Positions 1 to 8,046 of a stretch of DNA of 64,000 nt are shown in pieces (the stretch's first letter is position 1; each line of letters starts with the position of its first letter). The notes beneath the pieces are model-generated. The model was not told where the DNA came from and searched no databases. It was given only the letters and a program-made list of their open reading frames with translations. The position numbers and the translations under genes are program-made. This DNA is from Congzhengia minquanensis (GTDB taxonomy: Bacteria > Bacillota > Clostridia > UBA1381 > UBA9506), in assembly GCF_014384785.1 (NCBI RefSeq), contig NZ_JACRSU010000006.1, forward strand, positions 1-64,000, written 5' to 3'.

Positions 1-2
1 GA

Positions 3-797
3 AACCGGTATTACGACCCCAAGCTCGGCAGGTTTATCAGTGAGGACCCGGCAAAGAGCGGCTCTAACTGGTATGTTTATTGTGAGAATAATCCATTGAA
101 GTTTGTGGATCCGTGGGGGCTGGAAGAAATCGTAATTTCAGGTGGTGCATATGGCTCTGATGATCCTTGGCCATTTGAATTCATTGCTTCTGCTGTTAAA
201 CAAATTCAAGATATGCAAGCGAATACTAATGAAAGTATAACCTGGATTGTTAGCGATATAGGTTATTCGAATGAAGACATTAATTTAATTAGAAGCGCTG
301 CTAAAGATTTGGACGTAAGATTGGTTATGATTCACAATTCAGATCAATTACAAAATTATTTAAATTCAAAATCAACAACCGTCTGGGAGCTGACTCAAGC
401 GAGAAAAAATGATAAAGTTAGAACGGTAACCATGTTTTCACATGGATTTATTGGAAGTGTTGAACTTGGCTATGGTAATGCAGACCGTTCTAGGTTTTCA
501 TTAGATTATAATTGGATAGGTGGATTAATCCCTGCTGCATTTTATTCTACTACAGCTACGTTTTACGCGTGTAATACCGGAACAGACGTTAATGGAGAAT
601 GGGGTAATAATTTTGCGCAAAAATGGGTAGATGCTGTTGGCGGTGTAGCATTTGCTGTTAATGGAAGAACGGAATATGCTAATGTCTCAGGAAAATATAT
701 TAATGCAATAGGGCGACAAAGCACGCCGCTTAGTGCTTCCCACAAATATAAATATCCGGTTGCAAGCAAAGGTGTTTCCTGGATTAAATTTTATTAA
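3..797 (+). CDS. Rhs-family protein, C-terminal end with toxin tip (5' partial)
   Basis: The reading frame is open from the window edge, so the N-terminal bulk of the protein lies upstream. The first ~40 residues carry the Rhs-associated core signature: RYYDP, GRFISEDP, NNPLKFVDPWG. In this family the core ends at the DPxG motif and a variable toxin domain follows. Here about 225 residues follow. They contain a strand ending in SHG (His ~146 from the frame start) and, 43 residues later, a strand ending in ACNTG (Cys ~189). This order and spacing match the His-Cys dyad of clan CD (caspase/CHAT-like) peptidases; that assignment is my inference. The tip is visibly A+T-richer than the surrounding genes, as is common for exchangeable Rhs tips. 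The next gene starts 18 bp downstream. Confidence 0.85.
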   Translation, partial: NRYYDPKLGRFISEDPAKSGSNWYVYCENNPLKFVDPWGLEEIVISGGAYGSDDPWPFEFIASAVKQIQDMQANTNESITWIVSDIGYSNEDINLIRSAAKDLDVRLVMIHNSDQLQNYLNSKSTTVWELTQARKNDKVRTVTMFSHGFIGSVELGYGNADRSRFSLDYNWIGGLIPAAFYSTTATFYACNTGTDVNGEWGNNFAQKWVDAVGGVAFAVNGRTEYANVSGKYINAIGRQSTPLSASHKYKYPVASKGVSWIKFY

Positions 798-815
798 AAA
801 TGGGGGATTTAAACG

Positions 816-1286
816 ATGAATAACTTTGAAATGACGTCATTTATTAAACGAATAGTAAAATATTTTTTGGTGATTTTACTTGTATTGGTTGTTGAAATTG
901 TGCTTTTATGGATAATTCCATTCAAACAGGGAATAAAAGAAAAAGATTTTAATATTAATAATTACGTGCAAAAATATGGTGATGTCGCAATTCGCGCCAA
1001 TGATATTAATGCTACATTATATAATTGGGACGTCATCGAATATGCTGGAATTGATAATTGCCCACGTGATATTGCCATAGAAGGAAATGTACCAGATGAT
1101 TGGCTGAAAACACAGGTTGACGATTTTTATGATGTAGATTTTCTGTTTATTGGAAAATTTGACGAGGAAGATTCTCATGTATTTATCGTTGAGAAATGGT
1201 ATACCGTGGGGAAAATTGAAAGGCCGATGAATATAATGTGGTATCCGCCTTATGGATTGAACATTTTTGAACATGATTTTGACTAA
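816..1286 (+). CDS. Small N-terminally membrane-anchored protein, candidate Rhs immunity protein
   Basis: A 156-residue protein with one strongly hydrophobic segment at residues ~15-36, then a ~120-residue soluble domain rich in Asp, Tyr and Trp. I do not recognise the family. It starts 18 bp after the Rhs stop, behind GGGGG, and shares the low G+C of the Rhs tip. A short gene right after an Rhs toxin tip is usually its immunity gene, so that role is inferred from position only. The single anchor would hold the domain at the membrane; which side cannot be told from the sequence. It could also be an unrelated orphan. A terminator follows, so the Rhs gene and this gene form the end of one transcription unit. 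Confidence 0.75.
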   Translation: MNNFEMTSFIKRIVKYFLVILLVLVVEIVLLWIIPFKQGIKEKDFNINNYVQKYGDVAIRANDINATLYNWDVIEYAGIDNCPRDIAIEGNVPDDWLKTQVDDFYDVDFLFIGKFDEEDSHVFIVEKWYTVGKIERPMNIMWYPPYGLNIFEHDFD

Positions 1287-1310
1287 AATAATGAAATCAC
1301 TTACAAAATT

Positions 1311-1345
1311 TTAGGGTAGCCATTCGACTACCCTAAAGTTTTTTA
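1311..1345. terminator. Bidirectional rho-independent terminator
   Basis: A perfect 9-bp stem (TTAGGGTAG / CTACCCTAA) with an 8-nt loop is followed by a T-rich run on the plus strand and by AATTTT on the minus strand. It lies between convergent units and can serve both the Rhs pair and metA. Confidence 0.85.
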
Positions 1346-2260
1346 TTTTATTTTATTTAAGTCATAAGGGGTTGTTTGATAAACAAAATAGTTCAGCCAG
1401 TTTGAATAAAACAAATTGGCGCAGGACCGCCACGTAACCCTAGGGGGAAGCGACGGATCGTCGTTTTCAAAATAGTTCACCGGCAAGTCGATTTTTTTTC
1501 CCGCTTCCTTGTCCCGGAAATATTCCTTTTTCAGCGTGTCCGCATCATATTCCGAATGCCCCATCACATAAATCTGCCTGCCCAAATCTGTGGCTGCCAC
1601 ATAAAGGCCTGCTTCGTCAGATGAGGCAAGAATTTTCAAGTCAGAAACGGCTTCCACGTCCTCCCGTTTCACGTCTGTATGACGGGAATGGGGAACGTAG
1701 AATTCGTCGTCAAAACCGCGGAACAAAATTGCGGTTTTTCTGTCCAGCTTGTGCTTGTATACGCCGAACAGCTTTTTATCTAAGGTATATTTCGGAATTC
1801 CATAGTGATAGTAAAGCCCCGCCTGAGCGCCCCAGCAAATGTGCAGCGTGCTGGTAACGTTAGTTTTGCTCCACTCCATAATTTCCTTGAGTTCTTCCCA
1901 ATATTCCACCTCTTCAAAATCCATCAGTTCCACCGGCGCGCCGGTAATTACCAGCCCGTCGAACTTTTTATCCTTCACCTCTTCAAAGGTCTTATAAAAC
2001 GTTAACAGGTGTTCCTGGGACGTGTTTTTCGACTTGTGGGTTTTGGTGTGCAAAAGCTCCAGCTCCACTTGCAGCGGTGTGTTGCCCAAAAGCCTTACAA
2101 ACTGCGTTTCTGTTTCCACCTTTGTGGGCATCAAATTCAAAATTGCTATTTTTAATGGGCGGATGTCCTGGGTAATGGCCCTGGTTTCCGTTATCACAAA
2201 TATATTTTCTTTTTCCAAAACCGCCGTTGCCGGCAGGTCGTTCGGGATTTTAATCGGCAT
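1343..2260 (-). CDS. metA: Homoserine O-acyltransferase MetA, predicted acetyl-CoA specific
   Basis: Catalyses acylation of L-homoserine, the committed step to methionine. The 305-residue length and full-length motifs match MetA. The acyl-accepting Cys is C142 in HICWGAQAG, and H235 and E237 lie in GHSEYD. Known work on this family ties acyl-CoA choice to residue 111: Gly gives succinyl-CoA use, Glu gives acetyl-CoA use. Here residue 111 is Glu (GAPVELMDF), so O-acetylhomoserine is the predicted product despite the common 'succinyltransferase' label. That fits the O-acetylhomoserine sulfhydrylase (MetY) encoded 1.3 kb upstream on the same strand. It starts 35 bp after tyrS with an AAGGGAGTGG site. 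Confidence 0.95.
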   Translation of the reverse strand: MPIKIPNDLPATAVLEKENIFVITETRAITQDIRPLKIAILNLMPTKVETETQFVRLLGNTPLQVELELLHTKTHKSKNTSQEHLLTFYKTFEEVKDKKFDGLVITGAPVELMDFEEVEYWEELKEIMEWSKTNVTSTLHICWGAQAGLYYHYGIPKYTLDKKLFGVYKHKLDRKTAILFRGFDDEFYVPHSRHTDVKREDVEAVSDLKILASSDEAGLYVAATDLGRQIYVMGHSEYDADTLKKEYFRDKEAGKKIDLPVNYFENDDPSLPPRVTWRSCANLFYSNWLNYFVYQTTPYDLNKIK

Positions 2261-2295
2261 TTCACCACTCCCTTGCCGTGTTAATTTAAAATCAG

Positions 2296-3519
2296 TTATT
2301 TCGCCGTTACTTTATGATATACTTTCTTTCCTTTTTTTATTACGATTCCTTTTTCAAGACTTTCTTTTGAAATGGTGTGCGTTGGCTCTGCAATCTTCAC
2401 ATCGTCCACCGACACGCCGCCCTGGGTAATGAGCCTTCTCCCCTCGCCCTTTGACGGAATCAGTTTCGCGGCAACCATTATGTCTAACAGCGATGTTTCG
2501 TCTGCGAGTTCGGAAAGGCTTAACTCAGTAGACGGCATATCCCCGGCGCTGCCTGCGCCGCCGAAAATGCCCTCGGCAGTTTGTTTTGCCTTAAGCGCCT
2601 CTGCCTCGCCGTGAACAAGCTTTGTTACCTCGAAGGCCAGCCGCGCTTTGGCCTTGTTTAATTCAGCGCCTTCCCATGTTTCCATTTCACGAATCTCATC
2701 CATTGGGACGAACGTCACCATTTTTAAAAGCCTGCAAACGTCAGCGTCGTCTACGTTTCTCCAATATTGATAAAAGTCATATGGCGAAACCTTTTCCGGG
2801 TCAAGCCACAGAGCGCCTTTCGCTGTTTTGCCCATCTTTTTGCCGTCGCTGGTGGTAAGGAGGGTAAACGTCATGCCATAAACCTGCTGGTTCTCTTTGC
2901 GTCGCACCAGGTCAATGCCGCCTAAAATGTTGCTCCACTGGTCATCTCCTCCCAGCTCCAGCTTACAGCCATAATTTTTATAAAGCTGCAAAAAGTCGTA
3001 GCTTTGCATAAGCATATAGTTAAATTCAATAAACGAAAGCCCCTTTTCCAGACGCGTTTGAAAACACTTTGCCCGCAGCATTTCGTTTACGGAAAAACAG
3101 GAGCCAATGTCCCGCAAAAATTCAATGTAGTTTAAGTCTCTCAGCCAATCTGCGTTGTTCACCATAATGGCCTTGCCCTCAGAAAAATCTACAATGGAGG
3201 AAAGCTGTTTTTTAAAGCACTCGCAGTTGTGATTAATGGTTTCCACCGTCATCATCTGGCGCATATCCGTTCTGCCCGACGGGTCGCCCACCATGCCTGT
3301 GCCGCCGCCCACTAAGGCGATTGGCCTGTGGCCTGCGTTCTGCATGTGGCGCATAACCACCATTTGCAGAAAATGTCCCACATGAAGGCTGTCTGCCGTG
3401 GGGTCGAAGCCGATATAAAACGTAACCTTTTCTTTCCCGAGAAGCTCACGAATTTCGTCTTCATGGGTGGTTTGGGCAATCAGCCCGCGCTCTTTTAATA
3501 TGTCAAATACGTTTTCCAA
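2296..3519 (-). CDS. tyrS: Tyrosyl-tRNA synthetase
   Basis: Charges tRNA-Tyr with tyrosine in the cytoplasm. This is a class I synthetase of normal length (407 aa). It has the HIGH-type motif as HVGH near residue 47, [13 protein letters not shown], and the KMSKS-equivalent GKKMGKT near residue 230. A C-terminal S4 RNA-binding domain includes [14 protein letters not shown]. The start is a TTG, supported by AAGGGGAG nine bases upstream; no better ATG exists nearby. It has its own sigma-A-like promoter in the 75-bp gap after metY. No T-box leader fits in that gap, so tyrosine-responsive control is not visible. Confidence 0.97.
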   Translation of the reverse strand: MENVFDILKERGLIAQTTHEDEIRELLGKEKVTFYIGFDPTADSLHVGHFLQMVVMRHMQNAGHRPIALVGGGTGMVGDPSGRTDMRQMMTVETINHNCECFKKQLSSIVDFSEGKAIMVNNADWLRDLNYIEFLRDIGSCFSVNEMLRAKCFQTRLEKGLSFIEFNYMLMQSYDFLQLYKNYGCKLELGGDDQWSNILGGIDLVRRKENQQVYGMTFTLLTTSDGKKMGKTAKGALWLDPEKVSPYDFYQYWRNVDDADVCRLLKMVTFVPMDEIREMETWEGAELNKAKARLAFEVTKLVHGEAEALKAKQTAEGIFGGAGSAGDMPSTELSLSELADETSLLDIMVAAKLIPSKGEGRRLITQGGVSVDDVKIAEPTHTISKESLEKGIVIKKGKKVYHKVTAK

Positions 3520-3557
3520 GTTAAACTCCCCTTATTATAATAAAAACTTTTCTTGTT

Positions 3558-3586
3558 ATTTTATCACAAAAGCCGCCTGTTTGCAA
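3558..3586 (-). promoter_or_regulatory. Sigma-A promoter for tyrS(-metA)
   Basis: On the minus strand TTGCAA and TAAAAT are separated by 17 bp, between metY and tyrS. It would let tyrS and metA be transcribed apart from the upstream genes. Confidence 0.65.
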
Positions 3587-3594
3587 ATAAAACT

Positions 3595-4869
3595 TTATTT
3601 TGCATTGAAAAGAGCCTGCTGAATGTCACCGATGATGTCGTCACAGTTTTCAATGCCAACGGACATACGAATCATGTCGGCAGGCACGCCGCAGGAGATT
3701 AGCTGCTCATCGCTGAGCTGCCTGTGGGTGGTAGAGGCCGGGTGCAGAACGCTGGTTCTGGCGTCTGCCACATGCACCACCATTTGGGCCAGCTTAAGAC
3801 TCTCCATAAACTTCACAGCCGCTTCCTTGCCGCCCTTAATGCCAAAGGAAATAACGCCGCAAATGCCGTGGGGCATATATTTCTTGGCAAGCTCATATTG
3901 GGGACTGGAGGCAAGGCCCGGATAGTTCACCCAGGAAATGTCGTCACAGTCCTCTAAAAACTTAGCCACTTTCATTGCATTTTCACAGTGACGTTCTACC
4001 CTGAGGTGCAGCGTCTCAAGCCCCAAATTCAATATAAACGCCGCTATAGGACTCATTTGAGAGCCCAAGTCGCGCATAAGCTGCGCCCGGGCTTTCACGA
4101 TGTAGGCCGCTTTGCCGAACTCCTTGGTGTAGGTTACACCGTGGTAAGATTCGTCCGGCTCGGAAAGCTCAGGATATTTTCCGCCTGCCCAGTCGAAATT
4201 TCCGCTGTCCACAATTGCACCGCCAACACAGGTTGCGTGACCGTCCATATATTTGGTGGTGGAATGCGTTACAATGTCTGCGCCAAATTCAAAGGGTCGG
4301 CAGTTGATAGGCGTTGCAAACGTGTTGTCAATAATAAGCGGAACGCCGTGGCTGTGGGCCAAACGTGCAAACCGTTCAATGTCTAACACATCCAGCGCTG
4401 GGTTTGACACAGTTTCGCCAAACACCGCACGGGTGCGCTCGTCAAAAAGTTTTTCAATTTCCTCGTCGCTGTCTTTCGGGCTTGCAAACCGCACTTCAAT
4501 GCCCATTTTTTTCATGGTAACAGCAAACAAATTTACCGTTCCGCCGTAAATTTCAGATGCACTGACGAAATTATCGCCAGACTGTGCAATGTTTAAAAGC
4601 GCAAACAAATTTGCCGCCTGACCGGAAGACAGGCACAGCGCACCAACGCCGCCCTCCAACGCCGCAATTTTTTTCTCCACACACTCAATGGTGGGGTTAG
4701 AAAGGCGGGTATACATGTGCCCCTCCACTTTTAAATCAAACAAATCGCCCAGATATTGGGCTGAGTCATATTTATAGGTTGTGCTCTGGTAAATGGGGAG
4801 CACCCTCGGCTCGCCATTTTTTGGCTCATAGCCGGCCTGCACGCAGTTCGTTTCAATTTTGTAATCCAT
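3595..4869 (-). CDS. metY: O-acetylhomoserine sulfhydrylase (PLP-dependent)
   Basis: Converts O-acetylhomoserine plus sulfide to homocysteine. It belongs to the Cys/Met metabolism PLP family (fold type I). The PLP lysine is in HSTTKYMDGH, preceded by DNTFATP and SSGQAANL. The C-terminal region includes RMSVGIENCDDI. The product is about 424 residues, usual for MetY. An ATG also exists at 4878, but AGGAGG abuts it directly; the ATG at 4869 has 9-bp spacing and is chosen. With MetA (Glu111) and the MetF/MetH set near 25 kb, the window holds a direct-sulfhydrylation route to methionine. The gene lies 20 bp after the YhaN-like ATPase and may be co-transcribed with it. Confidence 0.93.
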   Translation of the reverse strand: MDYKIETNCVQAGYEPKNGEPRVLPIYQSTTYKYDSAQYLGDLFDLKVEGHMYTRLSNPTIECVEKKIAALEGGVGALCLSSGQAANLFALLNIAQSGDNFVSASEIYGGTVNLFAVTMKKMGIEVRFASPKDSDEEIEKLFDERTRAVFGETVSNPALDVLDIERFARLAHSHGVPLIIDNTFATPINCRPFEFGADIVTHSTTKYMDGHATCVGGAIVDSGNFDWAGGKYPELSEPDESYHGVTYTKEFGKAAYIVKARAQLMRDLGSQMSPIAAFILNLGLETLHLRVERHCENAMKVAKFLEDCDDISWVNYPGLASSPQYELAKKYMPHGICGVISFGIKGGKEAAVKFMESLKLAQMVVHVADARTSVLHPASTTHRQLSDEQLISCGVPADMIRMSVGIENCDDIIGDIQQALFNAK

Positions 4870-4889
4870 TTTATACATCCTCCTATATG

Positions 4890-6983
4890 TTAAAGTTCCA
4901 TTCTGTGAATGCTCTCGTTTTGAAAAAGCTTAGCGCTTGTTTTGTGGCAGGTAAAGTAAATTACCTGGTCGAACCCGCCGCTGTTGATTAGAAAATCTGC
5001 CGCCGCCTTAAGCCGCGAATCGTCTAATTGCAGCAGCGCGTCATCTAAAATAACAGGCGGAATTGTTTCGCCGAACAAAACGCTCAGCGCCGCAAAACGC
5101 AGCGCAATATATAATAAATCGTAGGTGCCGCCGCTTAAATACGACGCGTCCACAATTTCGTTGTTTTCATTCTGATAGTTTAAGCGAAACGCTTCACCCA
5201 GCTTCACTCCGCAATATTTATCAAAGGTGAGGCGCGAGAAAATTTCAGCCATTTTCTGATTCAGCCGCGGCGCGTAATTCTGTTTAATTTCTCCGTGGGC
5301 GCGTTCGAGCCATTCAGACGCCTTTTCTAAAGCGGCATGGCGTTTTGTTAAGCCTTCTATCTGCTCCGACACCGCCAAAAGGTCAGACTCTATGTCAGGA
5401 ACAGTCCGGTCTGCCGCCGTCTGTTTTGCCAAATTTACAGACAGGTCGTAATGTTTTTGGGTCAGCACTTCGAGCCTCGTCTTTAACGCTTTCGTCTGCG
5501 ACGCAATTTCTAACGCCGAACTGCCCGAATAATTGATAACCTCCGGGGGGAATTCTCGTTTCTCCTGCCCAGGAAGGCGCGACAAGCTTTCAGTTAACGA
5601 CTTTATTTCTGTTTCGCAGGATTTCATTTGGCGCTGCGTTTCCTTTAACCGCTCGGTGTTGCTGTTATCCTCTGCAGCCCGGTTAAATAGCGCGCTTAAT
5701 CCGTCTGTTTCATATTTTTTGCACAGCGCTGAAACTGCCAACTGCAACTCTTTCCTTTGCCCGTCTGCTTTTTCCAGCTCCTGCTGAGCGGTTTCAAGCT
5801 CTCCGCCCCATTTTCCACGGCTTGTCATGAAAAAGAAGAAAACACCTGCAAGCGCCAGACCAGCCAACGGCAATATTATGGGATGCAGCCAATTTTTTAG
5901 CACAATTGCCGCCACGGCAAAAATGAGGAAAACAAGAGCGGAAACAATACCGGCGCTGCGCTTTTTCTTTGCAGTTCCCAACTGCATTTTTTCGGAAAGC
6001 TCCTGCATTTGCGTTTCCAATTCCTCTTTTTTATTTTCAAAAATAATCAGCTGTTTTTCTAAAATTTTTGCCTGATTTATATCCTCAGAGGTCACTTCTG
6101 CCCTTGTTTTTTCAAGCAATTCCGCCCCGGCCTGCTGCAGCTTTAAAAGTCGCTCATTTTCCTTGCTGAGTCTGTCCAATAGCATGCTTCGGTTTTCCGC
6201 TGTTTGCTTTTGAGAAAGATAGGCTTCGTGGTCTGCGGCGGTTTGATATGCTTGTTCCGCAGTCTGAATTTTTATCTGAAGTTCGGCAATTTGCGCCTTA
6301 AGTTCAGTTCTTTGGCGCTCCTCATCTTTCACGCTTTCATAAAATCGCTGAGCGGTGTTAAGCTCCGACTGAAGCTTTCGTTCCTGTTCCCTTAACGCCG
6401 CCAGCTTTCCGCCCTTGCCCGTTTTGGTTAGGATTGCAAACTGCTCCTTTTCCAGAGCGTTTTTAATGTTTCCATATGAAATATCTTCGTCGCCGCTGGT
6501 TTCTAAATTGGAAAGCCGGGTTAAAATCTCCTCGTTTCCTGTGCTTTTTACGTCAGCACCCAGCGCGGTAATGTAAAGGGTTTTTAAAAAGCCCTCCCGT
6601 CCCAGACCAAAAAACCGCTCGCCGGCGTTCTCCGGGCTTCCGCACTCGTCCCAGCTGGCGGCATCCATCAGCCGCGCCCTGTCAGACCGTTTTGTGGCGC
6701 CAAAATTTTTTTCTAAAATATATTGTTTTCCGCCGTGCGTAAAGTACACCCTGCCGCCAAACCGATCTGTGTTCCAGGGCTTATATTTGCGCCGAATTGA
6801 TTCAGAAAGCTCCAGCCGTTTACCGTCGTTTGGCATATCGTAAAACATAGAGAGCAAAAATGCACACAGCGTGCTCTTTCCGCTTTCATTTTCGCCAAAA
6901 ATCAGGTTAAAGCCATCACTGAGCGTTAACGAAAAATCATTCAATTTTCCAAAACCGTCGATTTCGATTTTATCAATTCTCAT
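4890..6983 (-). CDS. SbcC/YhaN-like AAA ATPase with coiled coil and central membrane hairpin
   Basis: A 697-residue SMC/Rad50-type ATPase. The N-terminus has Walker A GENESGKST (residues ~31-39). The C-terminus has an ABC-like signature (YLSGGTYD) and Walker B VILDDALLQLDD. Two long Glu/Lys/Gln-rich coiled-coil arms lie between. In the middle (residues ~345-395) sit two hydrophobic segments split by a short Pro-containing turn, where Rad50 would carry a zinc hook. Bacillus subtilis YhaN shares this plan but is about 960 residues, so this is a compact version. It overlaps the metallophosphatase gene by 11 bp, as in yhaO-yhaN, so the two probably form a membrane-associated SbcCD-like nuclease. 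Its exact DNA substrate is unknown. Confidence 0.88.
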   Translation of the reverse strand: MRIDKIEIDGFGKLNDFSLTLSDGFNLIFGENESGKSTLCAFLLSMFYDMPNDGKRLELSESIRRKYKPWNTDRFGGRVYFTHGGKQYILEKNFGATKRSDRARLMDAASWDECGSPENAGERFFGLGREGFLKTLYITALGADVKSTGNEEILTRLSNLETSGDEDISYGNIKNALEKEQFAILTKTGKGGKLAALREQERKLQSELNTAQRFYESVKDEERQRTELKAQIAELQIKIQTAEQAYQTAADHEAYLSQKQTAENRSMLLDRLSKENERLLKLQQAGAELLEKTRAEVTSEDINQAKILEKQLIIFENKKEELETQMQELSEKMQLGTAKKKRSAGIVSALVFLIFAVAAIVLKNWLHPIILPLAGLALAGVFFFFMTSRGKWGGELETAQQELEKADGQRKELQLAVSALCKKYETDGLSALFNRAAEDNSNTERLKETQRQMKSCETEIKSLTESLSRLPGQEKREFPPEVINYSGSSALEIASQTKALKTRLEVLTQKHYDLSVNLAKQTAADRTVPDIESDLLAVSEQIEGLTKRHAALEKASEWLERAHGEIKQNYAPRLNQKMAEIFSRLTFDKYCGVKLGEAFRLNYQNENNEIVDASYLSGGTYDLLYIALRFAALSVLFGETIPPVILDDALLQLDDSRLKAAADFLINSGGFDQVIYFTCHKTSAKLFQNESIHRMEL

Positions 6984-8046
6984 TGCGTTCCTCTTTTTCT
7001 AAAATAGAAAATCCTGTTTTAAAGGCAAGCTCAAACGCTTCGGCCTCCATGTTTGCCCTGTCTTCTAAAGCAAATTTCGTAAATAAGCCTTTCAGCGAAA
7101 ACTCTCTGCTCAGCTGTTCTAAATCCACAGCGGGAACGGTTTCATCAATTACCGAAACATCGAAGGCATCAATGCCGCTCTTTAAAACTTCTGTATCTAT
7201 GGGAAAGCTGCTGCTTCCTGTCAAGCGGAACCGATACATGTTCTGCGGTTCTTTCAAAGCGCCGTTTAGCTGCTTTGCAATGTCTTCCATACATTCGGCT
7301 TTGCTTACGTCAACAGACGTGCTTACATACATTTTTTGCTGAACCGGAACGAACTCTGCCGTCACATGTCCTTTACTCACAGTCAGCGCCAAAACACCCT
7401 TTTCCCCTGTTTCATCAAACCCGCGTCCCTCCGGACAGCCGGGATATGCATAAAAACAGGTGCCGCGCACCTTAAGACCGCTTGCTGCGTGAACGTGGCC
7501 TAAGGCCACATAGTCCATTCCGCAGGTTTCTATGTCAGACAGCTGAACGGGGTTATACCCTTCTCCCATTAAGTTTCCGTGCATCACCAGCAAATTCATT
7601 TTAGCAGGATTTTTAACCTGAAACCGCGGCAGCAATTCCCGAAACTCGTTGGCAGTTTGAAACGATATGCCGTAAATGTCCGCGCTTTCCGTTTCCACCA
7701 CCTCGGGTTCGGTTCCAAACACGTGAACGTTTTCGCCAAAATCGAAAGTGGCGTAAACGCTGTCTGCATGAAAGCAATCATGATTTCCCGCCGCGATAAA
7801 CACTTTTACATGTTTTATTTTAAAAAACTCCCGCTTTAGAAAATCCAGTGTGGTGCGGCTTACGGTTCTGCCGTCGAACAAGTCGCCGGAGATAAACAGC
7901 ATGTCAGCGTTTTGGGCCATAGAAATAATTGTTGAAAACGTGGTGCGCAAATCCTGCCGCCGCACCGCTGCTTTCTCTGTTTCCGAAAGCCCTGAAAACG
8001 GCGTGTCGAAATGCACGTCGGCCGTGTGAATTATTTTTAAATCCAT
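6973..8046 (-). CDS. SbcD/YhaO-like metallophosphoesterase, DNA repair exonuclease subunit
   Basis: A 357-residue calcineurin-like phosphoesterase carrying the full metal-binding set: TADVHFD (residues ~8-14), GDLFDG, GNHD, MHGN and GHVH. This is the Mre11/SbcD nuclease pattern. The C-terminal ~100 residues probably act as the capping and ATPase-binding part. The start codon overlaps the histidine kinase stop (TAATG), and the 3' end overlaps the YhaN-like gene. The pair therefore belongs to the two-component operon. A role in processing DNA ends is inferred from the family. Confidence 0.9.
   Translation of the reverse strand: MDLKIIHTADVHFDTPFSGLSETEKAAVRRQDLRTTFSTIISMAQNADMLFISGDLFDGRTVSRTTLDFLKREFFKIKHVKVFIAAGNHDCFHADSVYATFDFGENVHVFGTEPEVVETESADIYGISFQTANEFRELLPRFQVKNPAKMNLLVMHGNLMGEGYNPVQLSDIETCGMDYVALGHVHAASGLKVRGTCFYAYPGCPEGRGFDETGEKGVLALTVSKGHVTAEFVPVQQKMYVSTSVDVSKAECMEDIAKQLNGALKEPQNMYRFRLTGSSSFPIDTEVLKSGIDAFDVSVIDETVPAVDLEQLSREFSLKGLFTKFALEDRANMEAEAFELAFKTGFSILEKEERNEN

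Noticed and set aside
2022..2429. Long antisense frames across metA, tyrS, metY and metH
   Set aside because: They lie opposite strongly conserved genes and lack ribosome sites.
3541..3595. A T-box or SAM riboswitch ahead of tyrS, serS or the met genes
   Set aside because: The leaders are too short (20-115 bp) and show no T-box or S-box core.
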